DNA of 64,000 nucleotides from Bradyrhizobium sp. CCBAU 51765 (GCF_015291725.1 NZ_CP030038.1:1601001-1665000), one strand, 5' to 3'; positions 52,858 through 62,406 are shown, counted from the stretch's first letter. The notes: generated from the letters alone by a model not told the origin. Translations and numbers: made by a program.

Positions 52858-54123
52858 GTGAAAGTTCTGATCCTCGGCAGCGGTGTCATCGGTGTCACCT
52901 CTGCCTACTACCTCGCTCGTGCCGGCCATGACGTGACGGTCGTCGACCGCCAGCCGGAGCCGGCACTGGAGACCTCTTTCGCCAATGCCGGCGAAGTGTC
53001 GCCGGGCTATTCCTCGCCCTGGGCCGGCCCCGGCGTGCCGGTGAAGGCGGTCAAGTGGCTTTTGATGAAGCACGGCCCGCTGGTGATCCGGCCGAAGCTC
53101 GATCCCGTGATGTGGGTCTGGCTGCTCAAGATGCTGCGCAACTGCACCAGCGAACGCTACGCGGTCAACAAGAGCCGAATGATTCCGATCGCGGAATACA
53201 GCCGCGATTGCCTGCGCGACCTGCGCCGCGACATCGGTATCCAGTATGACGACCGCGCGCAGGGCACGCTACAGCTGTTCCGCTACCAGGCGCAGCTCGA
53301 CGGCACCGGCGAAGACATCGCGGTGCTCAAGCAATACGGCGTGCCCTTCGAGGTGCTGAGCCGCGAGGGCTGCATTGCGGTCGAGCCGGCGCTCGGCGGC
53401 GTGAAGGAGAAGTTCGTCGGCGGCCTTCGCCTGCCGCAGGACGAGACCGGCGACTGCCACATGTTCACGCAGGCGCTCGCCAAGCACGCCGAGGCGCTCG
53501 GCGTGCGCTTCATGTTCAACACCTCGATCGACCGCATCGTCACCGAGGGCGCGCGCGTCAGCGGTGTCGCGACCAGCGCCGGCCTGTTGCAGGCGGACGC
53601 TTACGTGCTCGCGCTCGGCAGCTGGTCGTCGCGGCTCGTCGCGCCGCTCGGCATCTCGCTGCCGGTCTATCCCGTGAAGGGCTATTCGATCACCGTGCCG
53701 ATCAAGGACGCCTCTGGCGCGCCGGAATCGACCGTGATGGACGAGAGCTACAAGGTCGCGATCACGCGCCTCGGCGATCGCATCCGCGTCGGCGGCACCG
53801 CCGAAATCTCGGGCTTCTCGGACAAGCTTTATGACGCGCGCCGCGCCACGCTCGATCATTCGCTGACCGACCTGTTCCCGCGCGGCGGCGATCTCGCCAA
53901 GGCGACGTTCTGGAGCGGCCTGCGCCCGATGACGCCGGACGGCCCGCCCGTGATCGGCCCGACGCCATACGCCAATCTCCACCTCAACACCGGCCACGGC
54001 ACGCTGGGCTGGACCATGTCCTGCGGCTCGGGACGCGTGCTCGCCGACATGCTGTCGGGCAGGAAGCCTGAGATCGACGTCAGTGCGCTGACGGTGGACA
54101 GGTACAATCACCGGTTCGGGTGA
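52858..54123 (+). CDS. dadA: D-amino-acid dehydrogenase, DadA-like
   Basis: 421 residues from a GTG at 52858. FAD-binding [49 protein letters not shown], and C-terminal [41 protein letters not shown]. These are DadA small-subunit hallmarks; DadA oxidises D-amino acids at the membrane and passes electrons to the respiratory chain. 70 bp after the aminotransferase gene on the same strand. Confidence 0.88.
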   Translation: MKVLILGSGVIGVTSAYYLARAGHDVTVVDRQPEPALETSFANAGEVSPGYSSPWAGPGVPVKAVKWLLMKHGPLVIRPKLDPVMWVWLLKMLRNCTSERYAVNKSRMIPIAEYSRDCLRDLRRDIGIQYDDRAQGTLQLFRYQAQLDGTGEDIAVLKQYGVPFEVLSREGCIAVEPALGGVKEKFVGGLRLPQDETGDCHMFTQALAKHAEALGVRFMFNTSIDRIVTEGARVSGVATSAGLLQADAYVLALGSWSSRLVAPLGISLPVYPVKGYSITVPIKDASGAPESTVMDESYKVAITRLGDRIRVGGTAEISGFSDKLYDARRATLDHSLTDLFPRGGDLAKATFWSGLRPMTPDGPPVIGPTPYANLHLNTGHGTLGWTMSCGSGRVLADMLSGRKPEIDVSALTVDRYNHRFG

Positions 54124-54136
54124 GATTCTATCTCCT

Positions 54137-54223
54137 CGTCATTGCGAGGAGCCCTTGCGACGAAGCAATCCAGACTGCATCCGCGGCAAGACTCTGGGTT
54201 GCTTCGCTGCGCTCGCAATGACG
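54137..54223. repeat. Palindromic repeat CGTCATTGCGAG type
   Basis: Starts CGTCATTGCGAG and ends CTCGCAATGACGG, with CGAAGCAATCCAG and CTGGGTTGCTTCG inside: nested inverted arms. A very common alphaproteobacterial intergenic repeat. Confidence 0.82.
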
Positions 54224-54254
54224 GCGCGGAAGCGTGGCGCTCCAACTCCATCAC

Positions 54255-54399
54255 CGTCACCCTGAGGTGCGAGCCGCGCGGCGCAACGCGCCGTGCAGCG
54301 CGCCTCGAAGGGCAACGGCCCGGCTGCATCGAGGCCGTACATCCTTCGAGGCCGCCATGCGGCGCGCTGCGCCGGTGGCTCGCGCCTTCGGATGACGGG
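54255..54399. repeat. Second intergenic mosaic repeat
   Basis: CACCCTGAGGTGCGAGCCGC at the left and GGCTCGCGCCTTCGGATGACGGGG at the right, with CGCCTCGAAGG / CCTTCGAGGC arms inside. Placed head-on after the CGTCATTGCGAG element; the two fill the 298 bp between dadA and the SMI1/KNR4 gene. Confidence 0.75.
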
Positions 54400-54421
54400 G
54401 CGCGCTCAGAAATCCGTCTGT

Positions 54422-54979
54422 TCACGGCCGCTCGCGACGGGCGGAGAGAATCCGAGTGATGTGGCCGGAATCGCCGTACATGGCGTCCCACAGATTGACG
54501 CCGGATGCCCACGATCTGATCCAATCTTCGAAGCGGGGTGATTCCGCGAAGAACGCGTCGGTCCAACCATCTCCATCGTGAACGTTGGGATCGAAAATTC
54601 GCATCGGGAAGTCCGGGTCGAGACAATCGACGCAAGAGTAGATGGCGCATCCCCAATGGCAGATCGGTAGTAGGCCATCGGGCCATCCCAGCTCTGGCGC
54701 GCTCCGAAATATTTCGTAGATCGCAAGTGCGGTTTTGCCGGAATCGTCGGGAACGCCGTTAGTTAACCCGATGAGTCCATATCCGGGGCCAAAACCTCCA
54801 TTCCCAATCTCTGCATAGATGCGTTTCAGGAGGGATGGCAGCAGGAAAAGAAAATGCTCTTCGTCGGACGCCATATCGACAGGATTTCCGGGGATTAGTC
54901 CTACGCGCGGAGGTCGGCCTAGATCGGTGACTTTCGTCTTCAGCCGCTGTCGGATCGCAGCGATGATGAGGTCATCCAT
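54422..54979 (-). CDS. SMI1/KNR4-like protein, possible orphan immunity protein
   Basis: 185 residues. SMI1/KNR4 (SUKH) hallmarks: LPSLLKRIYAEIGNGGFGPGYGLIGL, then PICHWGCAIYSCVDC and DPNVHDGDGWTDAFFAESPRFEDWIRSWASG. SUKH proteins often neutralise polymorphic toxins, but no toxin, VgrG, Rhs or contact-dependent inhibition gene is next to it. The gene is flanked by two repeats on one side. Cys-rich patches are unusual for the family. The surrounding DNA is slightly less GC-rich. Confidence 0.75.
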   Translation of the reverse strand: MDDLIIAAIRQRLKTKVTDLGRPPRVGLIPGNPVDMASDEEHFLFLLPSLLKRIYAEIGNGGFGPGYGLIGLTNGVPDDSGKTALAIYEIFRSAPELGWPDGLLPICHWGCAIYSCVDCLDPDFPMRIFDPNVHDGDGWTDAFFAESPRFEDWIRSWASGVNLWDAMYGDSGHITRILSARRERP

Positions 54980-55042
54980 CGGTGGTCTACCCTCGCTGTG
55001 CAGAACGCTCTCACATTATGCCAGCGGTACAGCGCCGGCAAA

Positions 55043-55705
55043 CTACCCCGCCCCCGTCACGCAATTCACCCACAGCACCACCGACTTCGCATCGTTCGCC
55101 GGATTTGAAAACCGGTGCGGCCTGCGGCTCGCGAAGCGAAAACTGTCACCCGTCTTCAGCGACCAGGTCTCGCTGTCGACCGTCAGCATCATCTCGCCTT
55201 CGAGAACGAGGCCGGCTTCCTCGCCGTCATGGGTGTAGAGTTCGTCCCCGGTGGAGCCGCCGGGCTCCAGATGCACCAGGAACAGGTTGAGCTTGTTGTC
55301 GGCGCTGGCCGGGCTCAGCAACTGCTTTGACACGCCGGTGCGCCAGAGCTTCAGCTCCGGGCGCTGCAGGCCGCGCGTGACCACCTGGTCGGAGGCGCCG
55401 TCGGCGCCCGGGCTTGCGCCGAACAGCGCGGCGATGCCGACGCCGAGCACGTCGGCGAGCGTCGCCAGCACCCGCAGCGAGGGGGAGGACAGCCCGCGCT
55501 CGATCTGGCTGAGGAAGCCGATCGACAGCTCCGTGCGCGCGGCGACCGTCTCCAGAGAGAACTGCCTGACCCGCCTGAGATCCCGAATGCGGCGGCCGAC
55601 CGCGACGTCCATCGCCGGCTCGGTCGCTTTGGCTTTCACCTTGGCCGGCTTTTTCTTGGCCGGCTTTGCGGCGGCCGGTTTGCGCATTCTTTTGCCACCG
55701 CTCAC
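55043..55705 (-). CDS. XRE-cupin transcriptional regulator
   Basis: 220 residues. A Lys/Ala/Pro-rich basic N-terminus (KPAAAKPAKKKPAKVKAKA), then HTH: RIRDLRRVRQFSLETVAARTELSIGFLSQIERGLSSPSLRVLATLADVLG; C-terminal cupin: LEPGGSTGDELYTHDGEEAGLVLEGEMMLTVD. Divergent from the ABC importer operon; a perfect ATTTTCA-N6-TGAAAAT palindrome lies between them. A second regulator of the same architecture sits 4 kb upstream in front of the aminotransferase. Confidence 0.9.
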   Translation of the reverse strand: MSGGKRMRKPAAAKPAKKKPAKVKAKATEPAMDVAVGRRIRDLRRVRQFSLETVAARTELSIGFLSQIERGLSSPSLRVLATLADVLGVGIAALFGASPGADGASDQVVTRGLQRPELKLWRTGVSKQLLSPASADNKLNLFLVHLEPGGSTGDELYTHDGEEAGLVLEGEMMLTVDSETWSLKTGDSFRFASRRPHRFSNPANDAKSVVLWVNCVTGAG

Positions 55706-55766
55706 GTCAAACCGCTTCCTTCATGTGCATGAAAACCGCTTGCATCGTCCGCGAAAGTGTGACCAA

Positions 55767-55786
55767 ATTTTCATATTGGTGAAAAT
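55767..55786. promoter_or_regulatory. ATTTTCA-N6-TGAAAAT palindrome, candidate XRE-cupin operator
   Basis: Arms 55767-55773 and 55780-55786 are exact reverse complements around TATTGG, in an otherwise GC-rich 162-bp divergent promoter region. Position 62 bp from the regulator start and 82 bp from the importer start fits an operator shared by both directions. Confidence 0.55.
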
Positions 55787-55867
55787 AGGCCGAAACGGCC
55801 CGGCCCGCAACGTCTGATCGCAATATGCGCGAGCGCCGCTGCCGGCCCGGCCCAAAAGGGGGATGCG

Positions 55868-56626
55868 ATGAAGCGTTTTGTTCAGGCCGCAATCGCGGCG
55901 CTCGCCATTGCCACAGCCGTGCCGGCTTCGGCGCAACAGGTGCTGAAGGTCGGCTCGACGCCGACGGGCATTCCCTTCACCTTCCTCGACACCAAGACCA
56001 ACACCATCCAGGGCATCATGGTCGATCTCATCACCGAGGTCGGCAAGGATGCCGGCTTCAACGTGCAGATCGAGCCGATGCAGTTCTCGGCCCTGATCCC
56101 GTCGCTGACCTCGAGCAAGATCGACATCATTGCGGCTGCGATGTTCATCACGCCGCCGCGCAAGGAGGTCGTCGACTTCTCCGACCCGATCTACAGCTAC
56201 GGCGAGGGCCTCGTGGTGCCGAAGTCCGACACCAAGGCCTATGCCACGCAGGACGATCTGAAAGGCGCGACGGTCGGCGCCCAGGTCGGCACCGCCTTTG
56301 TCGACGCGCTGAAAAAATCCGGCCTGTTCGCCGAGGTGAAGGCCTACGACACCATTCCCGACATCCTGCGCGACGTGAACACCGGGCGCCTCAAGGCCGG
56401 GTACGCCGATTATCCGATCCTCGCCTACAACCTGAAGCAGGGCGGCTTCCCCGAGGTGCGCCTCGTCGACGGCTACAAGCCGGTCACGGTCGGCTCCGTC
56501 GGCATCGGTGTGCGCAAGGGCGAAACTGCGCTGCTCGGCAAGATCAACGCCTCGCTCGCGAAGCTCAAGGCCAACGGCACCATCGACAAGATCCTGGATA
56601 AATGGGGCCTGAAGGCCCAGGGCTGA
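55868..56626 (+). CDS. Polar amino-acid ABC transporter, periplasmic substrate-binding protein
   Basis: 252 residues with a signal peptide (cleavage near VPASAQQ). Type II periplasmic-binding fold of the SBP family 3: [75 protein letters not shown] and LDKWGL at the end. It should capture an amino acid, opine or polyamine-like ligand. First gene of a four-gene plus-strand operon. Confidence 0.9.
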   Translation: MKRFVQAAIAALAIATAVPASAQQVLKVGSTPTGIPFTFLDTKTNTIQGIMVDLITEVGKDAGFNVQIEPMQFSALIPSLTSSKIDIIAAAMFITPPRKEVVDFSDPIYSYGEGLVVPKSDTKAYATQDDLKGATVGAQVGTAFVDALKKSGLFAEVKAYDTIPDILRDVNTGRLKAGYADYPILAYNLKQGGFPEVRLVDGYKPVTVGSVGIGVRKGETALLGKINASLAKLKANGTIDKILDKWGLKAQG

Positions 56627-56650
56627 TAACGGCTCACCGAAGGCTGCCCG

Positions 56651-57304
56651 ATGAAAGGCTTCTGGCACGACGCCGTCGAGTTCTTCCCGATTCTGATGAA
56701 CGGCGTCGCGCTGACGATCGTCGTCACGATCGGCTCGCTGCTGCTCTCGACGGTGCTGGGCCTCGTCTGGGCGATGATGCGCGTCTCCGGCATCAAGGCG
56801 CTGTCGATGCTCAGCGCCAGCCTGATCAACGTGATCCGCGGCATCCCGATCATCGTGCTGCTGTTCTACCTCTACTTCGTGATGCCCGATCTCGGCGTCA
56901 CGCTGTCGGCCTTGCAGGCCGCGATTCTCGGGCTCGGCATCGCCTATTCGGCCTACCAGGCGGAAAACTTCCGCGCCGGCATCGAGGCGATCGACAAGGG
57001 CCAGATCGAGGCGGCGCAGTCGATCGGCATGGGCTGGTGGCTCACCATGCGGCGCGTGGTGCTGCCGCAGGCCGTGCGCATCGTGCTGCCGCCTTACGGC
57101 AACGTCATGATCATGATGCTCAAGGACTCTTCACAGGCCTCGACCATCACGGTCGCCGAGCTCGCGCTGCAAGGCAAGCTGATCGCCTCGTCGACCTTCA
57201 AGAATACCAGCGTGTTCACGCTTGTTGCGCTGATGTATCTCACCATGAGCATCCCGCTGATCCTGCTGGTCCGTCACTTCGAGAAGCGGGCCGGCAAGCG
57301 ATGA
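56651..57304 (+). CDS. Polar amino-acid ABC transporter permease
   Basis: 217 residues, about five membrane helices, with the His/Glu/Met family N-terminal motif ([30 protein letters not shown]) and the EAA loop ([33 protein letters not shown]). Single permease, so it presumably acts as a homodimer. Its stop overlaps the ATPase start by 4 nt. Confidence 0.93.
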   Translation: MKGFWHDAVEFFPILMNGVALTIVVTIGSLLLSTVLGLVWAMMRVSGIKALSMLSASLINVIRGIPIIVLLFYLYFVMPDLGVTLSALQAAILGLGIAYSAYQAENFRAGIEAIDKGQIEAAQSIGMGWWLTMRRVVLPQAVRIVLPPYGNVMIMMLKDSSQASTITVAELALQGKLIASSTFKNTSVFTLVALMYLTMSIPLILLVRHFEKRAGKR

Positions 57305-58032
57305 TCGAGCTGAGCGACGTCCACAAGAGCTTCGGCAAGGTCGAGGTGCTCAAGGGCATCACGGCCTCCGTCCAGAAGGGCGAGGTGGTCTGCATCATCG
57401 GCCCCTCGGGTTCCGGCAAATCGACCATCCTGCGCTGCATCAACGGGCTGGAGAGCTACGACCGCGGCGAGATCAGCGTCGAAGGGCTGAAGGTCGACCG
57501 CGACGCGCCGTCGATCGTGGACATTCGCACCCAGGTCTCGATGGTGTTCCAGCGCTTCAATCTGTTCCCGCACCGCACGGCGCTGGAGAACGTGGTCGAG
57601 GGACCGCTCTACGTGAAGAAAGAGTCGCGCGCTCAGGCGCTCGAGCGCGGCCGCACGCTGCTCGCCCAGGTCGGGCTTGCGGAAAAGGCCGACGCGCATC
57701 CGCCGCAGCTCTCCGGCGGCCAGCAGCAGCGCGTTGCGATCGCGCGGGCGCTCGCGATGCAGCCCAAGGCGATCCTGTTCGACGAGCCGACCTCGGCGCT
57801 CGATCCCGAGCTCGTCGGCGACGTCCTCGGCGTCATGCGCAAGCTCGCCGACGACGGCATGACCATGGTTGTCGTCACCCACGAGATGGGCTTTGCCCGC
57901 GACGTCGCCGACCGCGTGCTGTTCATCGACGGCGGCGTCATCGTCGAGCAGGGGCCGGCCAAGGCGCTGCTCAACCAGCCGCAGCATCCGCGCACGCAGG
58001 ATTTCCTGCGCCGCGTGCTGCATCCGCTCTGA
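57301..58032 (+). CDS. Polar amino-acid ABC transporter ATP-binding protein
   Basis: 243 residues from the ATG at 57301 (ATGA overlap; the upstream extension to 56602 is the permease in another frame). Walker [11 protein letters not shown]-loop region [16 protein letters not shown], signature [15 protein letters not shown], Walker [16 protein letters not shown] and VVTHEMGFA. GlnQ/HisP class. Confidence 0.95.
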   Translation: MIELSDVHKSFGKVEVLKGITASVQKGEVVCIIGPSGSGKSTILRCINGLESYDRGEISVEGLKVDRDAPSIVDIRTQVSMVFQRFNLFPHRTALENVVEGPLYVKKESRAQALERGRTLLAQVGLAEKADAHPPQLSGGQQQRVAIARALAMQPKAILFDEPTSALDPELVGDVLGVMRKLADDGMTMVVVTHEMGFARDVADRVLFIDGGVIVEQGPAKALLNQPQHPRTQDFLRRVLHPL

Positions 58033-58045
58033 CCGGTCTTCACCA

Positions 58046-59329
58046 ATGACGCGCCTGCCTTTGCCGCCCTCGCTCTACGCCGACACCGCCGTCGCACCCG
58101 TGGCCACGCCGCCGCTCGACGTTGACAAGAGCGTCTCGGTCGCAATCATCGGCGGCGGCTACACCGGCCTCTCCACCGCGTTGCATCTCGCCGAGCAGGG
58201 CGTCGAGGCGCTGGTGCTCGAGGCGCAGGAGCCGGGCTGGGGCGCGTCCGGCAACAATGGCGGTCACACCAATCCCGGCTTGAAGCACGACCCCGATCAG
58301 ATCGAAGCGGATTTCGGCGCCGAGCTCGGCCGCCGCATGATCGAGTTCGCCTATGGCACCACGAATTTCACCCATGAGCTGATCCGCCGTTATCAAATTC
58401 CTTGCGAGGCGCGGCAGAACGGTACGCTGCGCGCGGCCTATCACGAGGCGAGCGCTGCGGCGATCGAGAGGACCGCGCAGCAATGCATCCGCCGAGGCAT
58501 GCCGGTGGCATATCTGAACCGCGAGCAGCTCCGCGAGATGACCGGCACCGACCGCTACATCGGCGCCATGCTGGATGGCCGCGGCGGCGATCTGCATCCC
58601 CTCAGCTACGCGCGCGGCCTCGCGCGCGCAGCAATCTCCGCCGGCGCAAAGGTCTTTGGCGAGACACCGGCATTGTCGCTGCGCCGCGACGGCTCGCGCT
58701 GGCGCATCGAGACGCCGCGCGCGGTGGTGCACGCGGAAAAGGTGCTGCTCGCCACCAACGGCTTCACCGATGACCTCTGGCCGGCGCTCCGCCGCACCAT
58801 CGTGCCGGTGTTCTCCTCGATCGCCGCCACCGCGCCGCTCTCCGACGAGGTCGCCCGTTCGATCATGCCGACGCGTCCCGTCCTCTACGAGAGCGGCCAC
58901 ATCACGGTCTATTACCGCATCGATCAGCAGAACCGTCTCTTGATGGGCGGCCGCGGCCCGATGCGCTGGATCAAGTCGCCGTATGACGTCGCCTATCTTA
59001 TGCGATACGCCGAGCGGCTCTGGCCGCAGCTCAAGGGCGCGTCCTGGACCCATGGCTGGAACAGCCGGCTCGCGATCACCGGGGATCACTATCCGCACGT
59101 GCACGAGCCCACGGAAGGCGTGCTGATCTCGCTCGGCTGCAATGGTCGTGGCGTCGCGCTTTCGACCGCAATGGGCGCGCAGCTCGCGCGCCGGTTGATC
59201 GGCGGGCCGAAGGCGGAGATCGACATGCCGATCACAGGCATCAAGCCGATCCCGATGCACGCGTTCTGGCCGGTCGGCGTGACGACCGCCGTGATTGCGG
59301 GCCGCGTGCGCGACCGGCTCGGCATTTGA
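58046..59329 (+). CDS. FAD-dependent amine oxidase, PuuB/OrdL-like
   Basis: 427 residues from the ATG at 58046, 13 bp after the ATPase gene. FAD motif SVAIIGGGYTGLSTALHLAEQGVEALVLEAQEPGWGASGNNGG, and C-terminal YPHVHEPTEGVLISLGCNGRGVALSTAMGAQLARRLIGG. DAO-family oxidase of the gamma-glutamylputrescine oxidase (PuuB)/OrdL group. With the importer and the XRE-cupin regulator it suggests uptake and oxidative deamination of an amine or N-substituted amino acid. Confidence 0.88.
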   Translation: MTRLPLPPSLYADTAVAPVATPPLDVDKSVSVAIIGGGYTGLSTALHLAEQGVEALVLEAQEPGWGASGNNGGHTNPGLKHDPDQIEADFGAELGRRMIEFAYGTTNFTHELIRRYQIPCEARQNGTLRAAYHEASAAAIERTAQQCIRRGMPVAYLNREQLREMTGTDRYIGAMLDGRGGDLHPLSYARGLARAAISAGAKVFGETPALSLRRDGSRWRIETPRAVVHAEKVLLATNGFTDDLWPALRRTIVPVFSSIAATAPLSDEVARSIMPTRPVLYESGHITVYYRIDQQNRLLMGGRGPMRWIKSPYDVAYLMRYAERLWPQLKGASWTHGWNSRLAITGDHYPHVHEPTEGVLISLGCNGRGVALSTAMGAQLARRLIGGPKAEIDMPITGIKPIPMHAFWPVGVTTAVIAGRVRDRLGI

Positions 59330-59334
59330 AGAAA

Positions 59335-59362
59335 GGCGCCGCCCGGTTTCGGGCGACGCCTT
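59335..59362. terminator. Bidirectional terminator between convergent genes
   Basis: GGCGCCGCCCG (59335-59345) pairs with CGGGCGACGCC (59350-59360), with one central C/A mismatch, loop GTTT; TT follows on the plus strand and TTTCTT on the minus strand, so it can serve the oxidase gene and the convergent small secreted protein gene. Confidence 0.72.
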
Positions 59363-59382
59363 GCAGGACTTGCAGAGTGGCG

Positions 59383-59607
59383 TCAGCAGCGGCCCTGTTT
59401 CCACAGGCCGGGCGGGCACCCCATGCCGCGCCAGCCAACCTTGCGCCCGTGGTGCCATCCCGGCGGCGTGCCATGGTAATGATGGCCCATTGCGTGGCCA
59501 TGGCCGCGACCATGTCCATGACCATGTCCACCCTTCGCGGCCGCGGGGCCGGCAAACGTAAGGCCGGCCGCCACGATCAGCGAGGCGGCGAGCGCAAGTT
59601 TCTTCAT
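59383..59607 (-). CDS. Small His/Gly-rich secreted protein
   Basis: 74 residues from the ATG at 59607, which has GGAGG 5-6 nt upstream; the longer frame to 59721 lacks a start signal. Signal peptide (LALAASLIVAAGLTFAGPAAA) and a His/Gly repeat GGHGHGHGRGHGHAMGHHYHG, then GWRGMGCPPGLWKQGRC with two Cys. Small exported His-rich proteins of this kind are common in Bradyrhizobium; nickel, zinc or copper binding is plausible but unproven. Confidence 0.78.
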   Translation of the reverse strand: MKKLALAASLIVAAGLTFAGPAAAKGGHGHGHGRGHGHAMGHHYHGTPPGWHHGRKVGWRGMGCPPGLWKQGRC

Positions 59608-59789
59608 CGTGTCCTCCAGTGGGCGAGCGCATTTGTCCGTTCGGCGAACGAACCGCGCGCAGCTAGGTTTCCTGCAAATGTGGAGGAGTCGTGACGCTCG
59701 CGGAGATACGCCATCGCGCACCGGCTCAACGCGCGCTGGCGCCGTCGCGCATTGATCTCTGCGTCGTCAATCGCCTGTCTGGCGAACGC

Positions 59790-61379
59790 TCAGCTTTCCG
59801 CCACCGCTTCGGCCCAGGGCTGGAAGATCTCGACCGCGCCGGAATTCGTGTCGCCCTCGCGCATCACCACGCTCGGGCAGGCGAATTTTTGTGGCAAGGC
59901 CTGCACCCGGCTCTCTTCATAGTCGAAGCGCGCGCTCAGCGCCTTGCGCGTTTCCTCTGGCAGGCGCGCATCGCCGATCACGATCGCGCCCTCGCTGGCG
60001 TCGATGCGCGGCTGGTGGATGGCGGCATCGAGGTCCATGCCGAAATCCATCGCAAAGGACACGAGCTGCATCACCGACGGCAGGATGCGGCGGCCGCCGG
60101 AGGCACCGACGGCGAGGCGCCTGCCATCCTTCGTCTCGGCGATGACGGGCGTGTAGTTGCAGAGGCAGCGCTTGCCGGGGGCGAGCGAGTTGGTGGTGCC
60201 CGGCGTCGGGTCGAACCACATGATGCCGTTGTTCATGGGGATGCCGGTGTGCGGCGTGACGTATCTCGAGCCGAACGACGAGAGCAGCGTTTGCGTCACC
60301 GCAGCGATGTTGCCGTGGCGGTCGACCACGGAGAAATGCGTGGTGCAGGCGGGCGCCAGATATTCGGCGCCGAGCGAGCGCTTGCCGTCGGCATCGCCCA
60401 TGTCCTTGAGACGCTCGCGGAAGGCTGCCTGCAAGGCGAGCGCATATTCGACATAGGCGGCCGCATCCGGCGCGCCTGCGGGCGTCAAGCTCTGCTGCAA
60501 CAGGCGCAGCGCATGCGCCATCGTCGGCCCGGCCGTGAGCTCTGGCGTCGCATACACCTTGCCGCCGCGATACGGGATCGCCAGCGGCTCGCGCAAATGC
60601 GCGCGGAAGGCGGCGAGGTCCTCGACCGACAGCGAACCGCCGTCAGCCTTGATGTCGGAGGCGATGCTCCTGGCGAGATCACCCTGGTAGAAATCGCGCG
60701 GTCCGGCCTCGGCGAGATGCGACAGCGTTGCCTTCAGCGTGTCCTGCGGCAGCCGCGTCTCGGCCTTGATACCCCATGGCGCGCTCGGTGGCAGCCCGTC
60801 CTTCAGGAACGCCGCTGCGCTGGCAGGATAGCGCCTGAGATCGGCGGCCGAACCCGAGATCGTCACCGTGGTCCACCAATCGACCAGCAGGCCTTCGCCG
60901 GCGAGCCGAGCTGCCGGCGCGACCAGATCCTTCCACGGCATTCTGGCGTAGCGGCGATGCGCCTCTTCCATCCCGGCGACGACGCCAGGCACGGCGATCG
61001 AACCGGGACCGTGGATGTTGCGATCGTCCTTCACCCGCGGCCAGGGAAAGAGATCGGAGACTGCGCCTTCGCCGCTGAGCGGGTAGTCGGCAGCACGCAG
61101 ACTCTGTGGTGCACACATGCCGTAGTCGATCACCTCATAGCGATTTTCCTTGGCGCGGTAGAGCACCATCGCACCGCCGCCGCCGATGCCGCTGTTCCAG
61201 GGCTCCAGCACGTTCAGTGCCATGGTGGTCGCCACGATCGCATCCACGCAGTCGCCGCCCGCCGCCAGCACCTCGGCGCCGACCTCCGCCGCCCGCCGCG
61301 ATTGCGCGGCGACGATGCCGCCCTTGGATCTGACGGCGGGCTTGCGGACGGTTTGGTTGAGGCTGAACTGGTGAGGCAT
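59790..61379 (-). CDS. Gamma-glutamyltransferase-family protein
   Basis: 529 residues from the ATG at 61379 (the frame extends to 61559 over the divergent gene's promoter). Ntn-hydrolase family: N-terminal GIVAAQSRRAAEVGAEVLAAGGDCVDAIVAT, WNSGIGGGGAM, the autoprocessing/nucleophile site CTTHFSVVDRHGN with Thr346 expected to become the new N-terminus, and ASGGRRILPSVMQLVSF. No signal peptide is evident, so unlike E. coli GGT it may be cytoplasmic, as in amide-hydrolase relatives. Divergent from the enoyl-CoA hydratase gene. Confidence 0.88.
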   Translation of the reverse strand: MPHQFSLNQTVRKPAVRSKGGIVAAQSRRAAEVGAEVLAAGGDCVDAIVATTMALNVLEPWNSGIGGGGAMVLYRAKENRYEVIDYGMCAPQSLRAADYPLSGEGAVSDLFPWPRVKDDRNIHGPGSIAVPGVVAGMEEAHRRYARMPWKDLVAPAARLAGEGLLVDWWTTVTISGSAADLRRYPASAAAFLKDGLPPSAPWGIKAETRLPQDTLKATLSHLAEAGPRDFYQGDLARSIASDIKADGGSLSVEDLAAFRAHLREPLAIPYRGGKVYATPELTAGPTMAHALRLLQQSLTPAGAPDAAAYVEYALALQAAFRERLKDMGDADGKRSLGAEYLAPACTTHFSVVDRHGNIAAVTQTLLSSFGSRYVTPHTGIPMNNGIMWFDPTPGTTNSLAPGKRCLCNYTPVIAETKDGRRLAVGASGGRRILPSVMQLVSFAMDFGMDLDAAIHQPRIDASEGAIVIGDARLPEETRKALSARFDYEESRVQALPQKFACPSVVMREGDTNSGAVEIFQPWAEAVAES

Positions 61380-61483
61380 GATGTCGTCTTGTGTGCTGCG
61401 TTGAGATCGAGGCTCCGCAATTGGCGGAGCGCGCGGACCATGCCACATTGCGGAGAACGAGAACATCAAAAGGGAGCAGCGAC

Positions 61484-62257
61484 ATGGCTGGTGTGAAACA
61501 GGCGCGGGATGGAGGGGTCGGGATCTTGACCCTCGACGAGCCCGCGAGCCTGAACGCAATGACGCCGGACCTGCTCGGCGCGCTCGCCGCCGCCCTCGCC
61601 GAGATGACGCAGGACGAGGACGTCCGCGCCCTCATCCTGACCGGGGCCGGGCGCGGCTTCTGCTCGGGCCAGAACCTGAAGGCATCGGAGGCGCTCGGCG
61701 AGGATATCGCCGCCGGCGTCATGCGCTTCTACTGGCCGGCCTTCAAGGCCTTGCGCGAGTGCCACGTGCCCGTCGTCGTCGCCGTCAACGGGGTGGCGGC
61801 CGGCGGCGGCTTCAGTCTGGCGATGGCCGGCGACATGATCGTCGCGGCGCGGTCGGCGAGCTTCATCCAGGTGTTCAGCCGAATCGCGCTGGTGCCCGAT
61901 CTCGGCTCGACCTGGCTGCTGCCGCGGCTGGTCGGCCGGCAGCGCGCGCTCGAGCTGATGCTGCTGAACGAGCCGCTGACGGCGGAGCACGCCCAGGAGA
62001 TCGGCCTGGTGCGGCAGGTCGTCGACGATGCCAAGCTGATGGAGGAGGCGCTGACGCTGGCACGCCGTCTGGCTGATGGACCGACGCGCGCCTTGGTGGC
62101 AACGCGCGCGCTGGTCGAGGAGAGCGAGCATGCGACCTACGAGGCGCAGTTCCGCCGCGAGATCGAGCTTCAGGCCACGATCCGCAAAAGCGCGGACGCC
62201 ATCGAAGGCCGCAATGCCTTCATCGAGAAGCGCAAGGCGAGGTTTACGGGACGGTGA
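61484..62257 (+). CDS. Enoyl-CoA hydratase/isomerase-family protein
   Basis: 257 residues from the ATG at 61484 (AGGGAG upstream). Crotonase fold: LNAMTPDLLGALAAALAEMTQDEDVRALILTGAGRGFCSGQNLK (oxyanion-hole region), VAAGGGFSLAMAGDMIVAARSASFIQVFSRIALVPDLGSTWLLPRLVG. The second catalytic position corresponds to an Asp (VPDLGSTW) as in isomerases and PaaG-like enzymes. The substrate acyl-CoA is unknown. Followed by an intergenic repeat. Confidence 0.9.
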   Translation: MAGVKQARDGGVGILTLDEPASLNAMTPDLLGALAAALAEMTQDEDVRALILTGAGRGFCSGQNLKASEALGEDIAAGVMRFYWPAFKALRECHVPVVVAVNGVAAGGGFSLAMAGDMIVAARSASFIQVFSRIALVPDLGSTWLLPRLVGRQRALELMLLNEPLTAEHAQEIGLVRQVVDDAKLMEEALTLARRLADGPTRALVATRALVEESEHATYEAQFRREIELQATIRKSADAIEGRNAFIEKRKARFTGR

Positions 62258-62290
62258 GGTGCGGGGCTGCTCCTCAATCTCGCTATACCC

Positions 62291-62365
62291 TGGCTTGACC
62301 CGGGCATCCACGTCTTCGCATCCCCAGAACGTGGATGGCCGGGACAGGCCCGGCCATGACGACGG
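62291..62365. repeat. Palindromic repeat after the enoyl-CoA hydratase gene
   Basis: GGGCATCCACGT and ACGTGGATGGCC form inverted arms, with CTTGACCCGGG and GGACAGGCCCGGCCATGAC at the edges. Dispersed alphaproteobacterial repeat type. Confidence 0.75.
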
Positions 62366-62406
62366 ATAGACGGAGATCAGTCGGAAAGCGGCTAAAACCT
62401 AAGTGC

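Noticed and set aside
58040..61496. Frames of 530 (minus) and 601 (plus) codons opposite the PuuB-like and gamma-glutamyltransferase genes
   Set aside because: Complementary-strand shadows that result from high third-position GC; no motifs.
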